From assembly GCF_000716535.1 (NCBI RefSeq), contig NZ_JNWV01000032.1:1-64000 (forward strand): 64,000 nt of DNA, in the 5' to 3' direction. Shown in pieces: positions 34,676-42,462 of this stretch. The DNA is from Streptomyces flaveolus (GTDB lineage Bacteria; Actinomycetota; Actinomycetes; Streptomycetales; Streptomycetaceae). The notes beneath the pieces were generated by a model that saw only the letters and a program-made list of their open reading frames with translations, had not been told where the DNA came from and did not search any database. The stretch's first letter is position 1. Each line of letters begins with the position of its first letter. A program made the translations under genes and the position numbers.

Positions 34676-36175
34676 ATGAGCACAGAACAGGCCCGGACCG
34701 CCCCCGACGAGCGGCGGTGGAAGGCGCTCGGGGTCTGTCTGGCAGCGGGCTTCATCTCGCTCCTCGACACCTCGATCGTCAATGTGGCGCTGCCCTCGCT
34801 GGAGCGCGGACTGGGGGCCTCGGAGGCGACCCAGGCATGGGTGGTCTCCGGGTACGCCCTCACCTTCGGGCTGGCGCTGGTCCCGGCCGGCCGGCTGGGC
34901 GACATGCGTGGCCGGCGCCAGGCCTTCCTCTTCGGGCTCGCCGTGTTCACGGTGGCCTCGGCGGCGTGCGGATTCGCGCCCAGTACCGGCTGGCTGGTGG
35001 TGTTCCGGCTGATCCAGGGCACGGCCGCGGGCATCGTCGCGCCGCAGACCTCTGGGCTGATCCAGCAGATGTTCCAGGGCTCCGAGCGGGCCAAGGCCTT
35101 CGGGGTGCTCGGCACCGTCATCGGGGTGTCCACGGCGGCGGGCCCCCTGGCGGGCGGCCTGCTGATCGATGCCGCCGGCACCGACGACGGCTGGCGCTGG
35201 GTGTTCTTCGTCAACCTGCCGATCGGGGTGGCCGCCTTCGTCGCGGGCCTCCGGCTGCTGCCGCGTTTCCCGGCGACGGGGAAGCACGAGGAGTTCGACC
35301 TGTTCGGAGTCTTCCTCCTGGGCACAGGTGTCCTCGCGCTCATGCTGCCCCTGGTCCAGGAGCAGCAGTGGACGGGACGGGAGAAGTGGGCGCTGATGCC
35401 GCTGGCCGTGGTGCTGCTGGGCGCGTTCTGGGCGTGGGAGAAGCGGCAGGGACGGCTCGGCCGGGCCCCGCTGGTCGACCTGGCGCTGTTCTCCCTGCGC
35501 TCCTTCACGCTCGGCGCCCTGATCAGCCTCAGCTACTTCGCGGGCTTCACCACCGTCTTCTTCCTCTACGCCCTGTACCTCCAGAACGGCGTGGGATACA
35601 GCGCGCTGGCGTCGGGGCTCACGGTCCTGCCCTTCGCGGCTGCCTCGGCGGTCGGCGCGGCCATCGGCGGTCGGCTGGTGGTGCGCTTCGGCCGCAAGCT
35701 GGTCGTCATGGGGCTGGCCGGGGTGGCACTGGGCGTGCTCGGGGTGGTGGTGGCGGTGGAGCTGGTGCCCGGACGGAACGTGGGATGGGCGTCGGCGCTG
35801 CCCCTGCTCATCGGCGGCATCGGGTCCGGCCTGACGGTCTCCCCGAACACCACCCTCACCCTGACCCGCGTCCCCGTGCACCGGGCGGGCGCCGCCGGTG
35901 GCGTCCTCCAGACGGGCCAGCGCGTCGGCTCGGCCGCCGGGATCGCGGTGGTGGGCGCGGTGTACTTCGCCCACCTCGCCAATCACGGCCGTGCGGACAC
36001 GGCGCTCCAGCTCGGGCTGCTGGCCATCGCGGGAATCATCCTGGTCGCCCTGGTGCTGGCGATCGCCGATCTGCGCGAACGCCAGGTACGCCCCGAGCAG
36101 GAGAAGTCCGCGGAGCCGATCGGGCGGGGCTGGGACGAGGGGGGCGCCGTGGAGAGCGTCCGGCCTGGTCCGTGA
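34676..36175 (+). CDS. DHA2-family (EmrB/QacA-like) drug exporter
   Basis: 499 residues with 14 predicted membrane segments. The first helices contain FISLLDTSIVNVALPSLERG (motif D1-type LDxTIVNVALP). Motif A follows as PAGRLGDMRGRRQAFLFG and motif C as GVSTAAGPLAGGLLIDAAG. These are the marks of 14-helix proton-driven multidrug exporters of the major facilitator superfamily. No regulator is adjacent. A 166-base stretch with two copies of GGCTCCGGTGGGAGA follows before the convergent LysR-type gene. Confidence 0.9.
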   Translation: MSTEQARTAPDERRWKALGVCLAAGFISLLDTSIVNVALPSLERGLGASEATQAWVVSGYALTFGLALVPAGRLGDMRGRRQAFLFGLAVFTVASAACGFAPSTGWLVVFRLIQGTAAGIVAPQTSGLIQQMFQGSERAKAFGVLGTVIGVSTAAGPLAGGLLIDAAGTDDGWRWVFFVNLPIGVAAFVAGLRLLPRFPATGKHEEFDLFGVFLLGTGVLALMLPLVQEQQWTGREKWALMPLAVVLLGAFWAWEKRQGRLGRAPLVDLALFSLRSFTLGALISLSYFAGFTTVFFLYALYLQNGVGYSALASGLTVLPFAAASAVGAAIGGRLVVRFGRKLVVMGLAGVALGVLGVVVAVELVPGRNVGWASALPLLIGGIGSGLTVSPNTTLTLTRVPVHRAGAAGGVLQTGQRVGSAAGIAVVGAVYFAHLANHGRADTALQLGLLAIAGIILVALVLAIADLRERQVRPEQEKSAEPIGRGWDEGGAVESVRPGP

Positions 36176-36341
36176 GGGAACGGGCGCGGGGCTCCGGTGG
36201 GAGACGAGGGGGCTCCGGTGGGAGATCCGCGAGGGGGCGGTGAGAGCGCGGAGTGCTCGGCACAGAGCGCGCCGAGAGCACCGAAGGCACCGGCACAGAC
36301 GGCACCAAGCGCGTCGGCCGCCTTCGTCGTGGTCCCTCGCC

Positions 36342-37157
36342 TCACGACCTCCGGCGCGGCTTCCCCCGCTTGGCCGGCTTGCCCCCGCCGCCCGTGCGGG
36401 CGCGGGCCGTGCGGCCGGCCGGCTTGCCCGAGGACTTCGCCGACGGCTTGCCGGACGACTTGGCCTGCGACTTCGCCGCAGGTGTCGGGCGGCTGCCGCC
36501 CTGGTCGGAGCGCTTGCCCTGCTCGTCGGCCGAGGGCTTCACCGCCGTACGACCCCTGGTGCTGTTGACCGTGCGTCCGCGCACGATGCCGATGAACTCC
36601 TCCACCAGGTCGGTGGTGGCCTCCTCCGGCCAGGACAGGGCGACGCCCGACTGGGGGGCGTCGACGACCGGGCGGTAGGTGAGGTCCCGGCGGTGGTGCA
36701 GACGGGCGAGGGACTGCGGGACGATCAGGAGACCGACGTTCGCCGCCACCAGTTCGACGGCGTCCGCGGTCGTGGCGGGTCGCTCGAAGGCCGGTTCACC
36801 GGGGGGCGCGTCCCAGTCGAAGACGTCGTCCAAGGGGTGGAAGAGCACCTCGTCGGCGAGGTCGGCCAGGGTCACCTCGTCCGCCGCCGTGATCAGGTGG
36901 TCCTTGGGGACGACGACCACCGTGGTCTCGAGGTACAGCGGGATCGCGCTGAAGAACGTACGGTCGACCGGCAGCCGGACCAAGCCCGCGTCGGCCTCGC
37001 CCGCGCGCAGCACCTCCGGCGCCTCGGCGGGCGGGACCTGGACGAGGGTGAGCGGGACGTCGGGCAGGCGCTCGTTCCAGATCCTCACCCACTTGGCGGG
37101 CGTCACTCCGGGAACGTACGCGAGCCGGAACGACGGTGAATCCTCCGAGCCAGTCAT
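36342..37157 (-). CDS. LysR substrate-binding domain protein lacking a DNA-binding domain
   Basis: 271 residues that begin directly with the effector-binding fold (FRLAYVPGVTPAKWVRIWNE, then VVVVPKDHLITAADEVTLAD and VAANVGLLIVPQSLARLH). The N-terminal winged HTH of LysR regulators is absent. The last 70 residues are a Lys/Arg/Ser/Gly-rich tail with SGKPSAKSSGKPAGR repeats, resembling nucleic-acid-binding tails of actinobacterial proteins. It is divergent from a DUF5997 gene. The same pairing recurs in actinobacteria, which suggests a two-part system of unknown function in which this protein senses a ligand. Confidence 0.85.
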   Translation of the reverse strand: MTGSEDSPSFRLAYVPGVTPAKWVRIWNERLPDVPLTLVQVPPAEAPEVLRAGEADAGLVRLPVDRTFFSAIPLYLETTVVVVPKDHLITAADEVTLADLADEVLFHPLDDVFDWDAPPGEPAFERPATTADAVELVAANVGLLIVPQSLARLHHRRDLTYRPVVDAPQSGVALSWPEEATTDLVEEFIGIVRGRTVNSTRGRTAVKPSADEQGKRSDQGGSRPTPAAKSQAKSSGKPSAKSSGKPAGRTARARTGGGGKPAKRGKPRRRS

Positions 37158-37423
37158 CAGGCCAGGTTACCGGCCCGGCCGGAAGCCTCCGCCACGAGCC
37201 GCCGGCACGGGCCGCTGATACGGGTCCCTGATACGGGCCGCCGACACGGCTCGCCGTCACCGGTCCCACCGGGCCTCGCCCGCAGATGCCCGGCTGCGCC
37301 CCGGCGTCAGTCGCCATCAGGCCTTGGCCGGCAGGTGCCACCCGCGCTTCGGCGCGAGCGACCCCAGGCCCTCGTCACCCGCCGTGGTCGGCCCTCCCAT
37401 ATGCGGCCGATACCCTTGAGGAC

Positions 37424-37843
37424 ATGAAGTCGCAGCAGAGCACCCAGACGATGAAGCCCGCGACCGCGGCGAAGAAGCTGGGTGTGTACCTCCCCGCCAC
37501 CCCCGCCTCCTTCCAGGAGGGTGTGGTCACGCGCGCCGAGCTGAACGAGTTGCAGGCCAACCCGCCCGAGTGGCTGCGCGAGCTGCGGAGCAACGGTCCC
37601 CACCCGCGTCCTGTGGTGGCCGCCAGGCTGGGCGTGTCCATCGCGGGTCTCGCCCGGGGCGGGGTCACCGAGCCGCTGACCACCGAGCAGATCGAGGCGC
37701 TCAGGCAGGAGCGGCCCGAGTGGCTGGAGAAGGAGCGCGCCACCCAGGCGGAGGTCCGCAAGGAGGCCGCGCGGCTCAACGACCTGAAGAAGCAGAAGGC
37801 GGAGAAGGCGGAGAAGAGGGACGGCGGCGCCGAGCGCGGCTGA
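37424..37843 (+). CDS. DUF5997-family protein
   Basis: 139 residues from ATG 37424 (TTGAGGAC upstream). The conserved core is KPATAAKKLGVYLPATPASF, then VVTRAELNELQANPPEWLRE and PVVAARLGVSIAGLARGGV; the last is helix-turn-helix-like. The C-terminal third is a charged coiled coil (KEAARLNDLKKQKAEKAEKR). No function is established for DUF5997. Pairing with an HTH-less LysR protein, together with its HTH-like segment, raises the idea that it supplies the DNA-binding half of a split regulator. Confidence 0.82.
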   Translation: MKSQQSTQTMKPATAAKKLGVYLPATPASFQEGVVTRAELNELQANPPEWLRELRSNGPHPRPVVAARLGVSIAGLARGGVTEPLTTEQIEALRQERPEWLEKERATQAEVRKEAARLNDLKKQKAEKAEKRDGGAERG

Positions 37844-37860
37844 TCCTTCCGTCCATCCCG

Positions 37861-37888
37861 ACGCCCTCCGGCTCCGCCCGGGGGGCGT
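37861..37888 (+). terminator. Terminator hairpin after the DUF5997 gene
   Basis: ACGCCCTCCGG pairs with CCGGGGGGCGT (11 bases, one U-G pair) across a 6-base loop, followed by TTGTCCGTTGTC. Confidence 0.82.
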
Positions 37889-38054
37889 TGTCCGTTGTCG
37901 GTCGGACGGCCGGGCGGGCGGGGAACCGGCACACAGAGGGCGACACCGGACGGGCCGCCGTTCCCCCGTGCCGGCGGCCCCTCGGACGCGCTGTGTCCGA
38001 CCAGGCCGGTGTCGCCGGGTTGAAGTGTGCGACAGCCGGGGACCGCAGGGGTAT

Positions 38055-38072
38055 GCGTACAACTACGTACGC
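38055..38072. promoter_or_regulatory. Inverted repeat GCGTAC-N6-GTACGC upstream of the LuxR gene
   Basis: A perfect inverted repeat with a third half-site-like GGGTACGC at 38086-38093 lies 42 bases before the LuxR start. It is a likely autoregulatory site; the binding protein is inferred. Confidence 0.5.
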
Positions 38073-38113
38073 CGACGGGGAGGACGGGTACGCAAGGCAA
38101 CCGGAGAGGAACC

Positions 38114-38929
38114 GTGCGGCTGGAGAAGGCCTACGAGCGCATGACGGCCGTCGCCGTGGCGGCACTGCACGAACGGGAACCCGAGCGGCTGTGGCCGATG
38201 CTGGCCGGCACGCTGGCGGAGGTGTGCGGGGGCGAGGCGGTCATCCACAAAATGGACGAGTGGAGCGAGAGCGCGGGCACGATGGGCACGGTGCCGGATG
38301 CCGCCGCCGCCGAGCTGGCCCGGCTCGGGGAAGCCGACCTGGGCCTGCTGCGGGCGGGCTACCCCTTCGCCGGTCACTACGCGGCCGGAACCGACCGGAC
38401 GCCGGTCAGCGCGCACCGGGCGGCGGGTCGTACCTGGCCCTCCAGTCCCACGGCCCGCCTGCTCCGTGAGGTCCTGGACGTCGACCATGTGCTGGGCGTG
38501 CCGCTCCCGGGGAGCGCCGCCCCGATCACCGGGTGCCTGGTGTACCGCGCCGGCCAGGACTTCAGCGACGACCACCTGGCCGTCGCCGAGCGCGCGCAGC
38601 CGCTGCTGGCGGCGGTCGAGCGGCAGCGGCAACTGCTGGAGGAGTGGCGGCGGGCGCTCGGCCCGGCCGGTACGCCGGACCAGCGGGCGGCGGACTGCGC
38701 GCTGACCCCGCGCGAGACCGCCGTCCTGCTGCTGCTCACGGACGCGCTCACCGCGGACGCGATCGGCCGCCGCCTCGGCATCTCGGTCCGCACGGTGCAC
38801 AAGCACGTGGAGAACATCTACCGCAAGCTGGGCACCCGTGACCGCGTCGGCACGGTACTGCGCGCGCAGCGGCTCGGCCTGGTACCGATGCCCCCTCCGG
38901 CCGATGCCGCCCGGCCTCACCCTTCCTGA
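38114..38929 (+). CDS. LuxR-family transcriptional regulator
   Basis: 271 residues from GTG 38114 behind GGAGAGGAA. The C-terminal LuxR HTH is complete at about residues 200-260: LTPRETAVLLLLTDALTADA, IGRRLGISVRTVHKHVENIY and RKLGTRDRVGTVLRAQRLGL. The N-terminal 190 residues look like a GAF-like sensor (LLREVLDVDHVLGVPLPGSA, then GCLVYRAGQDFSDDHLAVAE). There is no receiver domain, so it is not a classical response regulator. The ligand and targets are unknown. Confidence 0.88.
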   Translation: MRLEKAYERMTAVAVAALHEREPERLWPMLAGTLAEVCGGEAVIHKMDEWSESAGTMGTVPDAAAAELARLGEADLGLLRAGYPFAGHYAAGTDRTPVSAHRAAGRTWPSSPTARLLREVLDVDHVLGVPLPGSAAPITGCLVYRAGQDFSDDHLAVAERAQPLLAAVERQRQLLEEWRRALGPAGTPDQRAADCALTPRETAVLLLLTDALTADAIGRRLGISVRTVHKHVENIYRKLGTRDRVGTVLRAQRLGLVPMPPPADAARPHPS

Positions 38930-38964
38930 CCCGGCACCGTGTCCATGCGGTGAGCCGGTGAAGC

Positions 38965-39387
38965 TCAGCCGAGGAAGCTCAGCCGGACCCGGCGGTCCGG
39001 ATTGTCCTTGTTGGTGTCCACCAGACACACCGACTGCCAGGTGCCCAGCTCCAGGCGTCCACCGATCACCGGCAGGGTCGCGTGCGGCGGCACGATGGCG
39101 GGCAGGACGTGGTCGCGGCCGTGGCCGGGGCTGCCGTGCCGGTGCTGCCAGCGGTCGTCGGCGGGGAGCAGGGTGTGCAGGGCGGCGAGGAGGTCGTCGT
39201 CGCTCCCGGCACCCGTCTCGATCACGGCGATTCCGGCGGTGGCGTGCGGGACGAAGATGTTGAGCAGACCGTCGCGGCCGGCCGCCGCCTCCCGCAGGAA
39301 CTCCTCGCAGTCGGCGGTGAGGTCGACGACGCGTTCCCGGCTGCCGGTGGAGACGTTCAGCACGCGTGTGGTGAAGGCATCGGACAT
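38965..39387 (-). CDS. YjbQ/UPF0047-family protein
   Basis: 140 residues from ATG 39387 behind GAGGG; an ATG at 39405 is possible. The family signatures are LLNIFVPHATAGIAVIE, RWQHRHGSPGHGRDHVLPAI and GTWQSVCLVDTNKD, with the conserved histidines of a trimeric metal-binding fold. Members have been called secondary thiamine-phosphate synthases because of weak activity in E. coli YjbQ; the true role is unclear. It is divergent from the sulfonate transporter leader region. Confidence 0.88.
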   Translation of the reverse strand: MSDAFTTRVLNVSTGSRERVVDLTADCEEFLREAAAGRDGLLNIFVPHATAGIAVIETGAGSDDDLLAALHTLLPADDRWQHRHGSPGHGRDHVLPAIVPPHATLPVIGGRLELGTWQSVCLVDTNKDNPDRRVRLSFLG

Positions 39388-39472
39388 GCCCTCATCCTGA
39401 CCCATACGCCGGTTCCCACACCCCGTGGCACCCGCGTTTTCCGATACACGTGGTCCACAGGACGAGACACCG

Positions 39473-39502
39473 TTGACCTGTCCGCTGTCATCTGGCTACG
39501 TT
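39473..39502 (+). promoter_or_regulatory. Promoter of the leader peptide and sulfonate transporter
   Basis: TTGACC (39473-39478), an 18-base spacer and TACGTT (39497-39502) form a vegetative-type promoter. The predicted transcript start falls at about 39509-39510, which is the A of the leader peptide ATG. The leader would therefore be translated from a leaderless mRNA. Confidence 0.6.
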
Positions 39503-39509
39503 CTGCCGC

Positions 39510-39593
39510 ATGTTGCGTTCAGCCCTGCTCACCACGCGCGGTCACATCGACCTGCTGCGGGTGGCCTCCGCCGCGTGTCGCCGCGGCCGCTGA
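39510..39593 (+). CDS. 27-residue leader peptide upstream of the sulfonate ABC operon
   Basis: The peptide starts MLRSALLTTRGHIDLLRVAS and ends AACRRGR. It matches the short peptides annotated in streptomycetes as putative leader peptides before sulfur-assimilation genes. A single Cys codon (TGT, residue 23) sits just before the stop, the place where ribosome stalling on scarce cysteinyl-tRNA would be sensed. It lies 172 bases upstream of the permease, and a short hairpin (39621-39634) follows. No ribosome site precedes the ATG, and the promoter position implies leaderless translation. In mycobacteria, leaderless cysteine-containing small ORFs control sulfur genes in this way. Confidence 0.75.
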   Translation: MLRSALLTTRGHIDLLRVASAACRRGR

Positions 39594-39620
39594 CGCCCTT
39601 TCCTTCCTCCTCCTTCCCTT

Positions 39621-39634
39621 CGCGGCTTTCCGCG
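39621..39634 (+). promoter_or_regulatory. Small hairpin in the attenuator region
   Basis: CGCGG-CTTT-CCGCG, 28 bases after the leader peptide stop, is preceded by a pyrimidine-rich run (CCTTTCCTTCCTCC). It could be part of the structure that links leader translation to expression of the transporter. Only this element is clear by eye. Confidence 0.35.
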
Positions 39635-39765
39635 CTGCGGGGTACCTCGCCCTACCCCCGTGCGTCCGTACGTCACCCCTGATCAGCTCGCCGTTGAGCG
39701 GGACATGACGTAACCGCGCCGAGCCGCGTCTCCCCCGCCCCCGGCTCTCTCCCAGTGGAGCATTC

Positions 39766-40668
39766 ATGAGCATCAGCCATGCCCCACCCAACTCCCCCGG
39801 GCCCGACATTTCGGGTACGTCCACGTCGCAAGCCGCCGCCACGGAAGCTTCCGGCCCCGCGTCCCCCGCCCTCCAGCCCGTGGTCCCCGCCTCCACTCGC
39901 CGCGCCCGGGTCCCCCGCTGGCTGCGCCGCACCACCGGCCCGCTCCTGCTGCTGGCCCTGTGGCAACTCCTCAGCGCCACCGGCGTGCTGGCAGCCGACG
40001 TGCTCGCCTCGCCGGGCCGGATCGCGCGGGTCGGCTGGGATCTGATCGCCGACGGTTCGCTGCCGTCGGCCATGGGCACCTCCCTCCAGCGCGTCGCGTT
40101 CGGATTGCTGTTCGGCACGGTGATCGGCACCGGGCTCGCCTTGCTCTCGGGGCTGTTCCGGATCGGCGAGGACCTGGTCGACGCACCGGTGCAGATGCTG
40201 CGCACGGTGCCGTTCGTGGGTCTCATCCCGCTGTTCATCATCTGGTTCGGCATCGGCGAGACCCCGAAGATCGCGATCATCACGCTCGGGGTGACCTTCC
40301 CGCTCTACCTCAACGTCTACGCCGGCATCCGGGGTGTCGACAGCCAGCTCATCGAAGCCGGTGAGTCGTTGGGGCTGTCCCGATGGGGGCTGGTACGGCA
40401 CGTGGTGCTGCCGGGCGCGCTCCCCGGGGCGCTGACCGGGCTGCGGTACTCCCTCGGCATCGCCTGGCTCGCGCTCGTCTTCGCCGAGCAGGTCAACGCC
40501 GACGCAGGCATCGGATTCCTGATGGTGCAGGCGCGGGACTTCCTGCGGACCGACGTGATCGTGGTCTGCCTGATCGTCTACGCCTTCCTCGGCCTGCTCG
40601 CCGACTTCATCGTCCGCTCCCTCGAAAGGCTGCTGCTGCAATGGCGACCGACGTTCACCGGACGGTGA
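39766..40668 (+). CDS. Sulfonate-type ABC transporter permease (SsuC-like)
   Basis: 300 residues. After a Pro/Ser/Ala-rich 45-residue N-terminus come about six membrane helices of the BPD_transp_1 type. The EAA loop is EAGESLGLSRWGLVRHVVLP, the contact to the ATPase. RTVPFVGLIPLFIIWFGIGE is the conserved SsuC/TauC segment. It is the first structural gene of a three-gene operon with ATPase and lipoprotein, typical of taurine/aliphatic sulfonate uptake. The exact substrate is inferred from family and from the leader peptide. Confidence 0.88.
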   Translation: MSISHAPPNSPGPDISGTSTSQAAATEASGPASPALQPVVPASTRRARVPRWLRRTTGPLLLLALWQLLSATGVLAADVLASPGRIARVGWDLIADGSLPSAMGTSLQRVAFGLLFGTVIGTGLALLSGLFRIGEDLVDAPVQMLRTVPFVGLIPLFIIWFGIGETPKIAIITLGVTFPLYLNVYAGIRGVDSQLIEAGESLGLSRWGLVRHVVLPGALPGALTGLRYSLGIAWLALVFAEQVNADAGIGFLMVQARDFLRTDVIVVCLIVYAFLGLLADFIVRSLERLLLQWRPTFTGR

Positions 40669-41378
40669 CCGGGCCCGCGGTCCATGTCGAGGGGCTGACC
40701 CGCTCCTTCGACGGCCGCGCCGTCATCGACGACCTCCGACTCGACATCGCACCCGGCGAGTTCGTCGCCCTGCTCGGGCGCAGCGGCTGCGGCAAGTCCA
40801 CCTTGCTGCGCATTCTCGCGGGCCTCGACCGGGACATCGAGGGCACGGCCCTGGTCCCGCGCCGCCGGGCCGTCGCCTTCCAGGCACCCCGGCTCATGCC
40901 CTGGAAGAAGGTGTGGCGCAACGTCCTGCTCGGACTGCCGGGCCGCCCCGAACGGGACGTCGCCGAGCGGGCGTTGGACGAGGTCGGCCTCGGTCATCGC
41001 GTCGACGCCTGGCCGAAGACCCTGTCCGGAGGCGAGGCGCAGCGCGCCTCCCTCGCCCGCGCGCTGGTGCGCGAGCCCGACCTGCTGCTGCTCGACGAGC
41101 CGTTCGGCGCCCTCGACGCGCTCACCCGGATCAAGGCCCAGCGCCTGGTCGGAGAGGTGTGGCAGCGCCGGGGCTGCGCGGTGCTGCTGGTCACGCACGA
41201 CGTCGAGGAGGCGGTACTGCTCGCCGACCGCGTCCTGGTCATGGACGGCGGCCGGATCGCCCATGAGCAGCACATCGAACTGGACCGGCCGCGTGAGATC
41301 ACCGACCCCCGGTTCGCCGCCCTGCGCGCCCGACTGCTGGAACGGCTCGGCGTCGACACCACCGCCGCAGCCGCCTGA
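40641..41378 (+). CDS. Sulfonate-type ABC transporter ATPase (SsuB-like)
   Basis: 245 residues from ATG 40641, overlapping the permease by 28 bases, which suggests translational coupling. Walker A is LLGRSGCGKSTLLRILAG; the Q-loop AFQAPRLMPWKKVWRNV has the typical SsuB/TauB form. The signature is LSGGEAQRASLARAL, Walker B LLLLDEPFGALD, and the H-loop VTHDVEEAVLLADRV. It powers import of the sulfonate with the adjacent permease and lipoprotein. Confidence 0.92.
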   Translation: MATDVHRTVTGPAVHVEGLTRSFDGRAVIDDLRLDIAPGEFVALLGRSGCGKSTLLRILAGLDRDIEGTALVPRRRAVAFQAPRLMPWKKVWRNVLLGLPGRPERDVAERALDEVGLGHRVDAWPKTLSGGEAQRASLARALVREPDLLLLDEPFGALDALTRIKAQRLVGEVWQRRGCAVLLVTHDVEEAVLLADRVLVMDGGRIAHEQHIELDRPREITDPRFAALRARLLERLGVDTTAAAA

Positions 41379-41409
41379 ACGCCCACCCTCGCACACGAAC
41401 GGAACCGTC

Positions 41410-42420
41410 ATGCGACGACGCCTCGTCCCCGCCGCGCTGCTGCCCTTCGCGCTCCTGCTCACCGCCTGCGGCGGCAATTCGTCCGCCCAGACCGGCGCCG
41501 ACATCGACGGTAAGGGCTCCGTCACGCTGAACGTCGGTGACCAGAAGGGCGGTTCGGAGGCCATCCTCCGCGCCGCCGGAGAGCTGAAGAACCTGGACTA
41601 CAGGATCAAGTGGTCGACCTTCACCTCCGGGCCGCCGTTGCTGGAGGCGGTGAACGCCAAGGCCGTCGACATCGGCGGCGTCGGCAACACCCCGCCCGTC
41701 TTCGCGGCCGGCGCCGGTTCGAAGATCACCGTCGTCGCCGCCTGGCACGGCACCTCCAAGGGCGACACCGTCCTCGTGCCGAACGGCTCGAAGCTGACCG
41801 GTCCGCGCCGGCTCAAGGGCAGGTCCGTCGCGGTCGCGCAGGGTTCCTCCGCGCACTACCAGCTGGTCGCCTCCCTCAAGGCGGCCGGGCTGAGCCTCGC
41901 CGACGTCAAGGTCAAGTATCTCCAGCCGGCCGACGCTCTCGCCGCGTTCACCTCCGGCAAGGTCGACGCGTGGGCGGTCTGGGACCCGTACACCTCGCAG
42001 ATCCTCCAGACCCGGCGGGGCCGCGTGCTCACCACGGGCGACGGCATCACCAACGGGCTCACCTTCCAGGTCGCGGCGCCGGCCGCCCTGAAAGACCCCG
42101 GGAAGGCCGCCGCGATCAAGGACTACCTGGCACGGCTGCGGCGGGCCACGGCCTGGGTGTACGACCACCAGGAGGAGTGGGCCAAGGTGTGGGCGAAGGA
42201 CACCGGGTTGCCCTACGAGGTGGCGCTGGCCTCCGTGAAGCGCACCAACTCCACCCGTGTCCCGGTCGCCGTCGACAAGCAGCTCATCGCCTCCGAACAG
42301 CGGATCGCCGACGCGTTCACCGAGCTGAGGCTCATCCCCGGGAAGGTCGACTTCGCCGACTTCACGGACCCGCGGTACAACGGCGACCTGCCGCCGTCGA
42401 CGACCCCGGCCAAGGACTGA
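41410..42420 (+). CDS. Sulfonate-type ABC transporter substrate-binding lipoprotein (SsuA-like)
   Basis: 336 residues from ATG 41410. The lipoprotein signal ends in the lipobox LLTAC with Cys at residue 20. The SsuA/TauA-type periplasmic-binding fold follows: VTLNVGDQKGGSEAILRAAG, STFTSGPPLLEAVNAKAVDI, GGVGNTPPVFAAGAGSKI, and FTSGKVDAWAVWDPYTSQIL. It captures the substrate outside the membrane for the permease. Only 31 bases separate it from the ATPase gene. Confidence 0.9.
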   Translation: MRRRLVPAALLPFALLLTACGGNSSAQTGADIDGKGSVTLNVGDQKGGSEAILRAAGELKNLDYRIKWSTFTSGPPLLEAVNAKAVDIGGVGNTPPVFAAGAGSKITVVAAWHGTSKGDTVLVPNGSKLTGPRRLKGRSVAVAQGSSAHYQLVASLKAAGLSLADVKVKYLQPADALAAFTSGKVDAWAVWDPYTSQILQTRRGRVLTTGDGITNGLTFQVAAPAALKDPGKAAAIKDYLARLRRATAWVYDHQEEWAKVWAKDTGLPYEVALASVKRTNSTRVPVAVDKQLIASEQRIADAFTELRLIPGKVDFADFTDPRYNGDLPPSTTPAKD

Positions 42421-42462
42421 ACAGCGGGGAAGATCCGTGCGCGGCTCGCTGTTGCTTGAAGC

